A stretch of 64,000 bases of DNA from CALACW01 sp963627915 (GCA_963627915.1 CAVGCY010000025.1:1-64000); one strand, 5' to 3'. Positions 34,275 to 43,799 are shown, counted from the first letter of the stretch. A program made the numbers and translations. Notes: a model not told the origin generated them from the letters alone.

Positions 34275-34353
34275 TTTTTTTGCAATTTCAACATTGATAC
34301 TTCATTTATATCATGCTATAATTACCGTAAATTTATGTTTCTCGGAGGATTCG

Positions 34354-34554
34354 ATGGATAAGAACTCGGAAAAAACGCTTCGTTCCGACTGCGATACGTG
34401 CGAAAATCTGTTATATGACGAAGAAATGCGGGAATATTACTGCGATATAGACATGGACGAGGACGAAATGCTCAGATTCATGACATATTCAAATTACAAC
34501 TGCCCGTACTACCGTACAAACGACGAATACAGAATTGTCAGAAAGCAAAATTAA
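34354..34554 (+). CDS. DUF6472-type small cysteine protein (66 aa)
   Basis: CGGAGG sets the ATG at 34354 inside a longer open frame. The product has four cysteines in a pattern suggesting a metal site (CDTCENL, then YYCD and NCPYY), with conserved YDEEMREYYC and DEDEML. It matches a short uncharacterised family common in Clostridia. A bidirectional hairpin terminator follows. Confidence 0.7.
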   Translation: MDKNSEKTLRSDCDTCENLLYDEEMREYYCDIDMDEDEMLRFMTYSNYNCPYYRTNDEYRIVRKQN

Positions 34555-34556
34555 AA

Positions 34557-34589
34557 AATGTCCCGGTACTGCTGCCGAGACATTTTTTC
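34557..34589. terminator. Bidirectional terminator
   Basis: AATGTC and CGG pair with CCG and GACATT around a short loop. A-run on the left and T-run on the right serve the two convergent small genes. Confidence 0.8.
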
Positions 34590-34594
34590 ATTAT

Positions 34595-35095
34595 TTATTT
34601 TTCTTCGTTTTCTGCGTTTTCGTCCGATTCCTCATCGTCAGGGTCGTCCAGAACCTCGGTCTGATTAGTAAAGAAATACGTTTTGTTAAGAGGCGTGCCC
34701 GTCTGCTTTTCGCATGCGGCGGCAAGAAGACGAATAAGCCCCGCCTCAACTACGGTATTTATCGCGGCGAAATCTATAAGAAGCTTAAGAGTCGATGTAA
34801 AAAACGCGTCGTCCTTATCGTCAAAAAACGAATCGTCAACATCCGTGATTTTAACGCCCGTAAGCGACATATCCTGATTATACGCCGGCTTGTTTTTCTC
34901 AATGCATTTAAGCGCGGTTTCCTTCATATGCTCGCTTTTTCCGCCCTTTAACGCAGAAGAAAGCGCAGACGTTCTCATCTGATACTTTACTTTAAGATGA
35001 CAGTTTTTGATTATAACGGCGCAAATTTTTACAAGCTCGGGATTAATGCTCTCGGGGATAAAAGGCTCGCCGTCCTTTGTAAAATAACTACTCAT
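34595..35095 (-). CDS. Uncharacterised cytoplasmic protein (166 aa)
   Basis: AAGGAG places the ATG at 35093-35095. The protein is mixed helix/sheet, without signal peptide or membrane helix, and ends in a very acidic tail (DDPDDEESDENAENEE). I do not recognise the family. It sits between a convergent small gene and the ABC exporter operon terminator, so it has its own transcription unit. Confidence 0.65.
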   Translation of the reverse strand: MSSYFTKDGEPFIPESINPELVKICAVIIKNCHLKVKYQMRTSALSSALKGGKSEHMKETALKCIEKNKPAYNQDMSLTGVKITDVDDSFFDDKDDAFFTSTLKLLIDFAAINTVVEAGLIRLLAAACEKQTGTPLNKTYFFTNQTEVLDDPDDEESDENAENEEK

Positions 35096-35117
35096 GCTGA
35101 AAAATCTCCTTAAATAA

Positions 35118-35156
35118 AAATGCTGAGGATATCTTATCACAATATCCCCGGCATTT
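35118..35156 (-). terminator. Terminator of the ABC exporter operon
   Basis: On the minus strand AATGCCGGGGATAT pairs with ATATCCTCAGCATT (two mismatched positions), followed by TTTATTT. Confidence 0.8.
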
Positions 35157-35162
35157 CAAGTA

Positions 35163-37085
35163 TTATTCCAATTCAAAAGCGCCCGTATAAAGCTGATAAT
35201 ATACTCCGTGCTTTGCTATAAGCTCCTCATGGCTGCCGCGCTCGATTATTCGTCCCGCGTCAAGAACCATGATAACGTCCGAATTTTTAACAGTCGAGAG
35301 TCTGTGCGCTATTACAAACACCGTTCTGCCCTTCATAAGCGAATCCATACCACGCTGAACTATCGATTCGGTACGCGTATCTATGCTTGACGTCGCCTCG
35401 TCGAGAATCATAACCGGAGGGTCTGCGACAGCCGCTCTCGCTATTGAAATAAGCTGTCTTTGTCCCTGCGAAAGATTTGCCCCGTTGCCCGAAAGCATGG
35501 TATTGTAGCCGTCGGGAAGACGGGAAATAAAATCGTCCGCACCGGCAAGCCGTGCGGCGGCTCTGCACTCCTCGTCCGTTGCGTCAAGTCTGCCGTACCT
35601 GATATTGTCCATAACAGAACCCGTAAATAAATTCGTGTCCTGCAAAACCATGCCGAGCGAACGCCGGAGGTCGGCTTTTTTAATCTTGTTTATATTGATT
35701 CCGTCGTAACGTATTTTACCGTCGGCAATATCGTAAAATCTGTTGATAAGATTCGTAATCGTCGTCTTGCCCGCGCCCGTTGCTCCGACAAAAGCGACCT
35801 TCTGACCGGGCTTTGCGTATACGGATATATTATGAAGCACCATCTTCTTTTCCGTATATCCGAAATCAACGTCGTCAAGCGTTACGTCGCCGGCAAGACG
35901 GGTATATGTCACAGTGCCGTCCCTGTGAGGATGTTTCCATGCCCACACGCCTGTGCGCTCGGAACACTCAGTAAGAACGCCGTTATCGTCCCTTGCGTTT
36001 ACAAGCGTTACGTATCCGTCGTCGGTTTCGGGCTTCTCGTCTATAAGAGCGAATACTCTCGACGCACCGGCAAGACCCATAACAACGGAATTGACCTGCT
36101 GGGAAAGCTGGCTTACGTTTCCGGAAAACTGCTTTGTCATGTTAAGGAACGGAACAATAATGCTGATTGAAAACGCCATGCCCGAAACGCTTATATTCTT
36201 TGCATTTGTAATCATAAACAATGCGCCCGCAACAGCAACGACAACATAAAGAACGTTGCCTATGTTATTAAGAATCGGCATGAGTATATTTGCGAATTTG
36301 TTTGCGCTCTGAGCGTCGGAGAAAAGACCTTCGTTTATCTCGTCGAATTTTTTGCACGTCTCCTCCTCATGACAGAAAACCTTTACGACCTTCTGACCGT
36401 TCATGATTTCCTCTATATAGCCCTCGGTTTTGCCTATCGCAATCTGCTGACGGACAAAATATTTAGCCGAATTTCCTCCGACTTTTTTTGTTACGAGAAT
36501 CATCATAACAACGCCGAAAACAACGACAAGCGTAAGCGGGATACTGTAATATATCATTATTCCGAAAACCGTCATAACCGTTATCGCAGATGTTAAAAAC
36601 TGCGGCAGGCTCTGGGACAACATCTGCCTTAGGGTGTCGATATCGTTCGTGTAATAGCTCATTATATCGCCGTGGTTATGAGTATCGAAATATTTTATCG
36701 GCAGCTTCTGCATGCCGGAGAACATCTTGTCCCTCATTTTACACAAAAAGCCCTGCGTCATTACCGCCATTAATCTTGTATAAATAAATCCGGCAACAAG
36801 GGAAACAGCATAGAGTATTACAAGAACTATAACTTTCTCGGTAATTAAAGGCTTCGCCGACGTCCAGTCGCCCGTATCGAAATACTGCTCGATAATTTCG
36901 ATAACGTTCTGCATGAATATCGACGGAATCGAGCTGACTATCGCATTGAATATTATACAGCACACTATTACGGGTGCAAGGACGGGAAAGAAACCGAATA
37001 CCGTTTTGATAATTCTGCCCATTGTACCTTTGGGCGCAGACTGCTCCGAAGCGCGTCCGCCTTTTTGAAAATCAGGTCTGCTCAT
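35163..37085 (-). CDS. Heterodimeric ABC exporter, catalytically competent half
   Basis: This 640-residue half transporter has a six-helix type IV exporter domain, then a nucleotide-binding domain. It has Walker A GATGAGKTT, signature LSQGQRQLISIARA, Walker B VMILDEATSS with the catalytic Glu, and H-loop IAHR. A 50-residue insertion precedes the Walker A. GGGAGG sets the ATG at 37083-37085, which overlaps the upstream partner by 14 bases. Heterodimers of this type (BmrCD, LmrCD, TM287/288) export drugs or lipids. The degenerate partner is encoded just before it. Confidence 0.92.
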   Translation of the reverse strand: MSRPDFQKGGRASEQSAPKGTMGRIIKTVFGFFPVLAPVIVCCIIFNAIVSSIPSIFMQNVIEIIEQYFDTGDWTSAKPLITEKVIVLVILYAVSLVAGFIYTRLMAVMTQGFLCKMRDKMFSGMQKLPIKYFDTHNHGDIMSYYTNDIDTLRQMLSQSLPQFLTSAITVMTVFGIMIYYSIPLTLVVVFGVVMMILVTKKVGGNSAKYFVRQQIAIGKTEGYIEEIMNGQKVVKVFCHEEETCKKFDEINEGLFSDAQSANKFANILMPILNNIGNVLYVVVAVAGALFMITNAKNISVSGMAFSISIIVPFLNMTKQFSGNVSQLSQQVNSVVMGLAGASRVFALIDEKPETDDGYVTLVNARDDNGVLTECSERTGVWAWKHPHRDGTVTYTRLAGDVTLDDVDFGYTEKKMVLHNISVYAKPGQKVAFVGATGAGKTTITNLINRFYDIADGKIRYDGININKIKKADLRRSLGMVLQDTNLFTGSVMDNIRYGRLDATDEECRAAARLAGADDFISRLPDGYNTMLSGNGANLSQGQRQLISIARAAVADPPVMILDEATSSIDTRTESIVQRGMDSLMKGRTVFVIAHRLSTVKNSDVIMVLDAGRIIERGSHEELIAKHGVYYQLYTGAFELE

Positions 37086-38820
37086 TACCCTCGCCTCCCT
37101 TGTTCTGAGATTCGTATACCTCGCGGTAAATATCATTATTTTTAAGAAGCTCCTCATGAGTGCCGACGGCGTTTATTCTGCCGGAATCCATAACAATAAT
37201 TTTATCGGAGTCCTGAACCGAGGATATACGCTGTGCAATTATGATTTTCGTTGTATCGGGAATATACCGCCTCATTGCGTCCCTTATCTGAGCGTCCGTT
37301 TTCGTATCGACGGCGGATGTCGAGTCGTCGAGAATCAGTATTTTCGGCTTCTTAAGCAGCGCTCTTGCAATACAGAGTCTCTGCTTCTGTCCTCCCGAAA
37401 CGTTTGCGCCGCCCTGCTCGATATACGTATCGTAACCGTCGGGGAATTTGTCTATAAACTCGTCTGCGCAGGAAAGCCTGCAAGCCTCCTTCAGCTCTTC
37501 GTCCGTCGCGTTCTTGTTTCCCCAGCGAAGATTTTCCTTTACAGTGCCGGAGAAAAGGATGTTTTTCTGCAAAACGACGGCAACCTGATTGCGGAGCGAA
37601 TCGATATCGTATTTTTTAACGTCAAGTCCGCCGACCTTGACCGTTCCGTCCGTTGTATCGTAAAGACGGCATATAAGCTGAACAAGCGTTGACTTTGATG
37701 AACCCGTACCGCCGATAATTCCCACGGTTTCTCCGGATTTTATATGAATATCAATATTTTCAAGTGCGTCTCTTTCGGATTTGCTTGAGTATCTGAAGCT
37801 GACGCAATCAAAATCTATGCTTCCGTCCTTTACCGTATACTCGGGATTTTCGCAGTTTTTAAGACTGCTTTCCTCATTTAAAACCTCGGCAATTCTTCTT
37901 GCGGACTCACCCGACATCGTAATCATAACGATTATCATCGAAACCATCATAAGCGACGAAAGAATCTGGAAACCGTATGTAAGCATCGAGGAAAGCTGAC
38001 CTACATCCAGCGCCGCGCCCGTCGTCGTAACGACAAGATACGAGCCGAGCGTTAAAACGACTATCATCGTACAGTACATGCAAAACTGCATCATCGGGTT
38101 GTTGATCGCAAGAATTTTTTCCGCCTTTGTAAAATCGGAACGAACGTCGTCCGAGGCTGCCGCAAACTTTTTATTTTCGTAATCCTCTCTTACATATGCC
38201 TTTACAACTCTCATGCCCTTAACGTTTTCCTGAACGGACTCGTTGAGCTTATCGTACTTTCTGAAAACCTTTTTAAACAACGGCATAACTTTTTTTCCGA
38301 TTAAAATCAGTCCGAACGCAAGAAACGGTATTTCAAGCGCAAACACAATCGCAAGCTTTCCGCCCATTATGAACGCCATCGTAAACGCAAAAATCATCAT
38401 AAGCGGAGAACGTATCGCAATTCTTATTATCATCATAAACGCAAGCTGAACATTGTTTATGTCCGTCGTCAGACGGGTAACAAGACTTGCCGTCGAAAAT
38501 TTGTCAATATTTTCAAACGAATACGTCTGAATCTTATAGAACATATCCTTTCTCAGATTTTTTGCGAATCCGCACGAAGCCGTTGCGCATGTATTTCCCG
38601 CAAGCGCGCCGAAAACAAGCGACATAACGGCCATGATAATAAGCACGAGCGAATATTTTAAAATCTCCGAAAAATCGCATCCGGCTTTTATTTCATTGAC
38701 AAATCTTGAAATAATAAACGGTATCGCGCATTCAAGCATTACCTCGAATACAATAAAAACGGGAGTCAGAATCGTCTGCTTTTTATACTCTCTGATACAT
38801 CCCGCCAATGTCTTTATCAT
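37072..38820 (-). CDS. Heterodimeric ABC exporter, degenerate-site half
   Basis: This 582-residue half transporter has Walker A GGTGSSKST and signature VSGGQKQRLCIARALL. Walker B is ILILDDSTSA, where Asp replaces the catalytic Glu, and the H-loop reads IAQR, where Gln replaces His. These two changes are the known mark of the degenerate site in heterodimeric exporters. AACAGGAGG lies nine bases before the ATG at 38818-38820. The promoter and tandem operator-like repeats lie directly upstream, suggesting induction by the exported compound through a MarR-like repressor encoded elsewhere. Confidence 0.92.
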   Translation of the reverse strand: MIKTLAGCIREYKKQTILTPVFIVFEVMLECAIPFIISRFVNEIKAGCDFSEILKYSLVLIIMAVMSLVFGALAGNTCATASCGFAKNLRKDMFYKIQTYSFENIDKFSTASLVTRLTTDINNVQLAFMMIIRIAIRSPLMMIFAFTMAFIMGGKLAIVFALEIPFLAFGLILIGKKVMPLFKKVFRKYDKLNESVQENVKGMRVVKAYVREDYENKKFAAASDDVRSDFTKAEKILAINNPMMQFCMYCTMIVVLTLGSYLVVTTTGAALDVGQLSSMLTYGFQILSSLMMVSMIIVMITMSGESARRIAEVLNEESSLKNCENPEYTVKDGSIDFDCVSFRYSSKSERDALENIDIHIKSGETVGIIGGTGSSKSTLVQLICRLYDTTDGTVKVGGLDVKKYDIDSLRNQVAVVLQKNILFSGTVKENLRWGNKNATDEELKEACRLSCADEFIDKFPDGYDTYIEQGGANVSGGQKQRLCIARALLKKPKILILDDSTSAVDTKTDAQIRDAMRRYIPDTTKIIIAQRISSVQDSDKIIVMDSGRINAVGTHEELLKNNDIYREVYESQNKGGEGNEQT

Positions 38821-38844
38821 CGGTAAAAACCTCCTGTTCATTTT

Positions 38845-38874
38845 TTAGTACACGCTAATTTTAGTACACGCTAA
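38845..38874 (-). promoter_or_regulatory. Tandem operator-like repeats upstream of the ABC exporter
   Basis: TTAGTACACGCTAA occurs twice (38845-38858, 38861-38874) with a 16-base period. Each is a TTAG-N6-CTAA partial palindrome, and the pair covers the predicted start of transcription. Confidence 0.65.
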
Positions 38875-38902
38875 TTATAAAGCGAAAAAGGGTAATTGTC
38901 AA
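38874..38902 (-). promoter_or_regulatory. Full-consensus promoter of the ABC exporter
   Basis: On the minus strand TTGACA (38897-38902) and TATAAT (38874-38879) are exactly 17 bases apart. The remaining interval up to 39040 shows no gene. Confidence 0.85.
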
Positions 38903-39040
38903 TCGGTTAATTAATTTTCGTCGATAGTTATTAATTGCCCCTTAAACATAAAAATTATCATGTGCATTTTGCCCATGAGCGCATAACATTAATTGTATAT
39001 AGTTAATAATTTTTAATGCCAAAAAATCGGTATATTCTGT

Positions 39041-39069
39041 TTGCAAAAATAATTATATTATGGTATTAT
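39041..39069 (+). promoter_or_regulatory. Promoter of the phosphoesterase-carboxypeptidase-FliB operon
   Basis: TTGCAA (39041-39046) and TATTAT (39064-39069) are 17 bases apart, shortly before GAGG and the ATG at 39092. Confidence 0.6.
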
Positions 39070-39091
39070 AATTATTTGTGAGGCGATTATC

Positions 39092-39898
39092 ATGACAAAA
39101 TTCACAGCGGTTACGGATATGCATTATTCCGATATACAAAAAAAAGACGACAAATTAAATTCCCTGTCGGCAGATAAATTACGAAAAGCTCTGGAAAGTG
39201 AAACCAAAGACAACGGCTTTATCGTAAATCTCGGAGATACGGCGGACGGATACCCCGGATATAAGCCGCAGCTTGAGCTTCTTAACGAGATTGCCGATAT
39301 TTTCAAAGCCTCGGGACGTAAGGTTTACAGCGCAATAGGCAACCACGACACATCCTCGGACAAACATGATTATTATAAAATTCTTGCAATGCCGAACAGA
39401 TATTACACGTTTGACGCCGGCGATTATCTCGGAATCATGCTCGACGCGGCAACCGACAACCCCGAAAAGCCGTACCCCGAAAAGGAAATGGCATGGTACG
39501 CTCCGTATCTCGACGACGAACAGATACGGTGGTTTATAAAAACGGTGAACGAAAGCGAGAAAAAAATTCTCGTATTCACCCACTTTCCGTTTATAATTCC
39601 GGACCCCGACTGTGAGGAAATAAACGACCCGTCAAGGAATCACTATATTTTAAACCGTAACACGGTGCTTGATATTTTAAGAGATAACGATAAAATAAGA
39701 GCCGTATTTTCCGGTCATTATCACGACGGTTCGATAATGCTTTTAAACGGAAAGCCGTTCGTTATTTTCAGAGGTATGGCAATAGGCGAAGAATGCACAT
39801 TTGCCGACGTTGAAATAGATGACGAAACGCTTAAAATCACCGGTCACGGCAGACAGGAAAGCTTTATGCTCACTACCGGAAAAAAATTAAGGACGTGA
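39092..39898 (+). CDS. Cytoplasmic calcineurin-like metallophosphoesterase
   Basis: This 268-residue protein has the five metallophosphoesterase motifs in order: TDMHYS, GDTADG, GNHD, THFP and GHYHDG. Unlike the gene at 1003-1968 it has the normal D-x-H first motif and no signal peptide. The wider family includes cyclic-nucleotide and sugar phosphodiesterases; the substrate is unknown. Seven bases separate it from the carboxypeptidase gene, so they are probably co-transcribed. Confidence 0.85.
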   Translation: MTKFTAVTDMHYSDIQKKDDKLNSLSADKLRKALESETKDNGFIVNLGDTADGYPGYKPQLELLNEIADIFKASGRKVYSAIGNHDTSSDKHDYYKILAMPNRYYTFDAGDYLGIMLDAATDNPEKPYPEKEMAWYAPYLDDEQIRWFIKTVNESEKKILVFTHFPFIIPDPDCEEINDPSRNHYILNRNTVLDILRDNDKIRAVFSGHYHDGSIMLLNGKPFVIFRGMAIGEECTFADVEIDDETLKITGHGRQESFMLTTGKKLRT

Positions 39899-39905
39899 AA
39901 ATAGA

Positions 39906-41225
39906 ATGAAAAAGTATTTTAATGCATTTTTATCTTTAACCGTTTCTCTTATCCTTGCGGTATCGATATTTATTACCCCCTCGTTTGCACTCGACGAAAG
40001 CTCCTCGGCAGAGGAAACCGTAACCGTAACGGAGGAAACAAGCGCGGTTCACACAAAAACATACAGGGATTACGACCTTACGGGAGACGGAAAATTTACA
40101 ATTTCGGACATACGCATATTTCTGAGGGTAACGGCAAAGCTTGACGCTTTCCCCGAAGACGTCGATACTTCCGTATTCGACATGGACAACAACGGCATGC
40201 TGACAACTGCCGACGTAAGACTTATGCTCAGAGATTTTCTGGGCATCGTTACGTCAAAAACAGAATACGAAAACAGCACAAAACAGCAGACAACCGAAGC
40301 TCCGACAACTCAAGCACCGACAACTCAAGCACCGACAACAGAAGCTCCGACGACTCAGGCTCCGACAACCGAAGCTCCCGTCACGACGACAAGAAACAAA
40401 ATGGAGCCTGTCGATTCGGACAAGGTTCTCGGAAACGAAGGATCGGCGTTCAGAGAATCTGCCGTTTACGATCTTACAAACGATCAGATGCTCTACTCCT
40501 ACAACGCGGAAACGGCGGCCTACCCCGCAAGCATGACAAAGCTTATGACTGCGCTCGTCGCTTCCAAATATGTGCCGATGGATTACGTAATAACCGTAGG
40601 AAGCGAAATTTACCTTACCGAATCCAATTCGTCGCTTTCCTACATTCAGCCGGGCTACAGAATGACAATGCAGGATTTGATTACTTCTCTCCTGCTGCCG
40701 TCGGGATGTGACTCCGCATACTGCATAGCGGTTCAGACGGCAAAATATTTATACGGTTACGACCTTTCCAATCAAACCGCGCTTAACAAATTCGTGAACC
40801 TTATGAACAGCACGGCAAGCGAACTCGGCTGCATAAACACGCATTTCGTAAACCCGTCGGGATTCCCGTATTCAGACCACTACACATGCGCAAGAGATAT
40901 GGTTCTCATAGCAAAAGAGGTTTACTGGAACCGCACGTTAAGACTTATCGCTTCATGGTACAAAAAGACGGTAACCATAGAATCCGGTCAAACCCTTACA
41001 TATGAAAATTCAAACAAGCTTCTCTGGCAGAGTTCGGACTATTACTATGATTACGCAATGGGAATGAAGACAGGAACGACGAGCGAGGCAGGATGCTGTC
41101 TTACCGCCGCCGCGGAAAAGGACGGCCGCGCACTTCTCGTAATTATTATGGGAGCCGACTGGAACAAAGACAGATATAACTGCGCGATAAATTATTTCGA
41201 GCATTATTTTAACAAAGGATATTGA
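39906..41225 (+). CDS. Secreted D-Ala-D-Ala carboxypeptidase (S11) with N-terminal dockerin
   Basis: This 439-residue protein has a signal peptide (about 1-29) and a dockerin-like pair of EF loops (DLTGDGKFTISD, 57-68; DMDNNGMLTTAD, 92-103). A TTQAP/TTEAP linker (about 129-162) leads to a DacF-like penicillin-binding domain. Catalytic Ser209-x2-Lys212 and KTG (388-390) are present. The second motif reads SGC (266-268) where S-x-N is usual, so Asn is replaced by Cys. Such enzymes trim the peptidoglycan pentapeptide. Fusion to a dockerin would dock a wall enzyme on a scaffold or make it calcium-dependent. Its stop codon overlaps the next start (TGATG). Confidence 0.88.
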   Translation: MKKYFNAFLSLTVSLILAVSIFITPSFALDESSSAEETVTVTEETSAVHTKTYRDYDLTGDGKFTISDIRIFLRVTAKLDAFPEDVDTSVFDMDNNGMLTTADVRLMLRDFLGIVTSKTEYENSTKQQTTEAPTTQAPTTQAPTTEAPTTQAPTTEAPVTTTRNKMEPVDSDKVLGNEGSAFRESAVYDLTNDQMLYSYNAETAAYPASMTKLMTALVASKYVPMDYVITVGSEIYLTESNSSLSYIQPGYRMTMQDLITSLLLPSGCDSAYCIAVQTAKYLYGYDLSNQTALNKFVNLMNSTASELGCINTHFVNPSGFPYSDHYTCARDMVLIAKEVYWNRTLRLIASWYKKTVTIESGQTLTYENSNKLLWQSSDYYYDYAMGMKTGTTSEAGCCLTAAAEKDGRALLVIIMGADWNKDRYNCAINYFEHYFNKGY

Positions 41226-42196
41226 TGAGATACACATTTGAGGATCATTATCACGATTTTAAATGTATCGCGTCAAAATGTCCGGACTCCTGCTGTAAGG
41301 GCTGGGAAATTATAGTAGACTCGGATGCGTACGAAAAATACAAAAAAAACAGTTCCGAATTTTCAAAGCGGATAATAAAAAAAATTACGACAAACGAAGA
41401 TTCGGAGCATGTTTTTATTCAGAAAAACGGCAGATGTCCGTTTTTAAACGATAAAAAACTGTGCGATATTATAATAAACGAGGGTGAAAACGAGCTTTGC
41501 GAGGTCTGCCGCCAACACCCGCGTTTTGTCGAGGAATACGGCGATATCACAGAGATAAGCCTGTCGCTCTCCTGCCCGGCTGTTATCGATATTATCAAAA
41601 ACAAAACGTCGCTTACTTTTTACAGCATAAAGGAAAACGATGAAAATGCGGAATATATAATTGACGACCCGCTTCTGCCCGCGCTGTTAGAAATAAGAGA
41701 AAAAATGCTTGATATTATCGCCCGTCACGATACGTATGAAGCCGTTTCTCTTATTTATTCGCTTGCTTTGGGTTTTCAGAATAATATCGACGCCGACGAT
41801 TTTTCCGACGCGGCAAAGTTGACGCCGGAATACGGTGAAGTGAAAAAATTTGATTATTACGGCGTTCTCTCCTCTCTCGAAATTCTGACGGACGAATGGC
41901 GGGAGGTTCTGAATTCGGAGAAAAACAAACCCAACAATATCGATAAAAACGATATTCTGTTAAAAAATATTCTCTCCTATTTTGTTTACAGATATATTCC
42001 AAAGTCAATAAACGACGGCGATATAATTTCAAAGGCTCAATTTGTTATTTTCTCACTCGGCGCGATAATTCATTTCGCCGAAAGAAATATTTTCCTTTCT
42101 TCTCAAAAAGACGCTCTTGCATACACCGCAAGGCTTTATTCAAAGGAAATCGAGCACAACCCGGATAATATTGAAAAAATAATGAATAAATTATAA
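41225..42196 (+). CDS. FliB-like cysteine-cluster protein (putative lysine N-methylase)
   Basis: This 323-residue protein has the N-terminal cluster KCPDSCCKGWEI, then GRCPFL and LCEVCRQHPRF. This is the pattern of FliB, which methylates flagellin lysines in Salmonella and carries an Fe-S-like Cys cluster. The C-terminal half is helical. It starts inside the stop codon of the carboxypeptidase gene. No flagellar genes lie in the window, so the target may be another surface protein. The upstream in-frame TTG at 41222 is unlikely as a start. Confidence 0.75.
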   Translation: MRYTFEDHYHDFKCIASKCPDSCCKGWEIIVDSDAYEKYKKNSSEFSKRIIKKITTNEDSEHVFIQKNGRCPFLNDKKLCDIIINEGENELCEVCRQHPRFVEEYGDITEISLSLSCPAVIDIIKNKTSLTFYSIKENDENAEYIIDDPLLPALLEIREKMLDIIARHDTYEAVSLIYSLALGFQNNIDADDFSDAAKLTPEYGEVKKFDYYGVLSSLEILTDEWREVLNSEKNKPNNIDKNDILLKNILSYFVYRYIPKSINDGDIISKAQFVIFSLGAIIHFAERNIFLSSQKDALAYTARLYSKEIEHNPDNIEKIMNKL

Positions 42197-42201
42197 AAAC
42201 T

Positions 42202-42236
42202 GCGGTTCCGAATCAGACCTCGGAACCGCTTTGCGT
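42202..42236. terminator. Bidirectional terminator
   Basis: GCGGTTCCGA (42202-42211) pairs perfectly with TCGGAACCGC (42220-42229). T-rich flanks on both strands end the fliB-like and symporter genes. Confidence 0.88.
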
Positions 42237-42252
42237 ATTTTTTATTTAATGA

Positions 42253-43743
42253 TTAATTTTGAACGGAAACTGTCTGATTTTCGGTTTCCGCTTTTTCCCT
42301 TGCGCGAAGCTCTCTGCGCTCCTTAAGTTCTCGTTCAACCTGTTCCTTGAGAGCCTTATCATCCTTAACAAAGCATATTACGATAAGATACATAACCGCG
42401 CCGAATACCGGACCGAGCATAAATATCGGCCACTGCCATTTGATATACGTCGCGTTCTGATTGTATTTGCGGGTAATCGACTGGTCGTAATGAAGCATGG
42501 AGAGAATCCCGCCCTTGATAAGAGAAGTGACCGCCGACTGCATTTTTGAAATGAAGTTCTGAATCGAAAATGAAATACCCTCGTTTCTGATACCCGTTTT
42601 CCATTCGACATAGTCGATAGAATCCGAAATCAGCGAACGGTGACATATATCCATCATCATGGCGGGTATCTGCATTACGGAGTAGAGAACCATAACGACC
42701 GCCATTTGTCCTATACTCTCATATCCGACAAAATACGAGATAACGCGCAAAACTATCGCAAAAATCTGAGAAACGACGAGCAGCCGCTTTCTTCCTCCGG
42801 TCTTATCTACTATCTTTGTCGCGGCAAACAGACAGAACGTACCCGGTATCCCCGTAATCAGTCCGAACAAAAACTGCGCGTTTCCTCCGTCTATATGAAC
42901 AGAACCTATATCGTATGAAACGCTGCTTTCAAAGAAATGAATCCAGTCGAGAACGGGCGTAACCTGCTGTAAAAATCTTGCAAGAGAGATTGTAAGCAAA
43001 ACCTTGTTATGCATAAGTCCGCCGAATATATCCTTTATTGAATCGGCTTTTTCGCTTTCGGATTTTATACGCTCCTTTTGCCTGTATGCAGACATCGAAA
43101 GAAGTTCGCCGCCAAGACCGAATATAATTCCGCCTATGAGATACATTACGGTCGTATTTGTATGTAAAGCGTTTAATATATTATCTCCGAGCATATTCGG
43201 AAACAGTCCGACAAGAGCCGAACCCGCGCCCGCGCCTATAGACACCCACTGCGCAACTCTCGTACGTTCCTCGGAATGAGGCGACGAAACGGCAATAAGT
43301 CCCCAGAGCGCAATATCCTGAAACGAATACGTAAGATCCCAGAAGAAATAAAACACCATCATCAACGCAAGTATAACGCCCGGCGCAAAGCTGAACTTTA
43401 CAAACATAAGAAGCGACAAAATACCGATTATCGGAGGCGTTATAAGAGTATACGGACGAAGCTTTTCACCGTTTTTGAATCGTATCTTATCAACAAGCGA
43501 ACCGATAAGCGGATCGTTGACCGCGTCCCACAAACGGCTTACCGAGGTTATAATTCCGACCTTACTCGGGTCTATGCCGAGAATATCGATACAGAATGTG
43601 AACCACCAGTTTGATATAAATCCGTATGTCATATTCTGCCCGCACAAACCTACGGAATGCGCAAACAAATCAATATTCGGAACACAGCCGTCCTCCGCTT
43701 TTTTTGAAAAAAGGAAACCGATAGGATTTTTCAAATAAATCAC
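42253..43743 (-). CDS. GPH-family sugar:cation symporter (MFS), second copy
   Basis: This 496-residue, 12-helix transporter of the MelB/GusB type has SRLWDAVNDPLIGSLVDK in the 2-3 loop and DSIDYVEWKTGIRNEG in the centre. It ends in a charged cytoplasmic tail. The start is uncertain: GTG at 43743 has its ribosome-like AGG too close, while TTG at 43734 is better spaced from AGGGTG. It differs strongly from the symporter at 9186-10622, and no glycosidase gene is adjacent. The substrate is unknown. The 56-base gap to sigE shows no terminator. Confidence 0.87.
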   Translation of the reverse strand: MIYLKNPIGFLFSKKAEDGCVPNIDLFAHSVGLCGQNMTYGFISNWWFTFCIDILGIDPSKVGIITSVSRLWDAVNDPLIGSLVDKIRFKNGEKLRPYTLITPPIIGILSLLMFVKFSFAPGVILALMMVFYFFWDLTYSFQDIALWGLIAVSSPHSEERTRVAQWVSIGAGAGSALVGLFPNMLGDNILNALHTNTTVMYLIGGIIFGLGGELLSMSAYRQKERIKSESEKADSIKDIFGGLMHNKVLLTISLARFLQQVTPVLDWIHFFESSVSYDIGSVHIDGGNAQFLFGLITGIPGTFCLFAATKIVDKTGGRKRLLVVSQIFAIVLRVISYFVGYESIGQMAVVMVLYSVMQIPAMMMDICHRSLISDSIDYVEWKTGIRNEGISFSIQNFISKMQSAVTSLIKGGILSMLHYDQSITRKYNQNATYIKWQWPIFMLGPVFGAVMYLIVICFVKDDKALKEQVERELKERRELRAREKAETENQTVSVQN

Positions 43744-43799
43744 CCTGACAAATCTGTTTTTATATATTATACAAATTTATCGGAATAATATCAATATGT

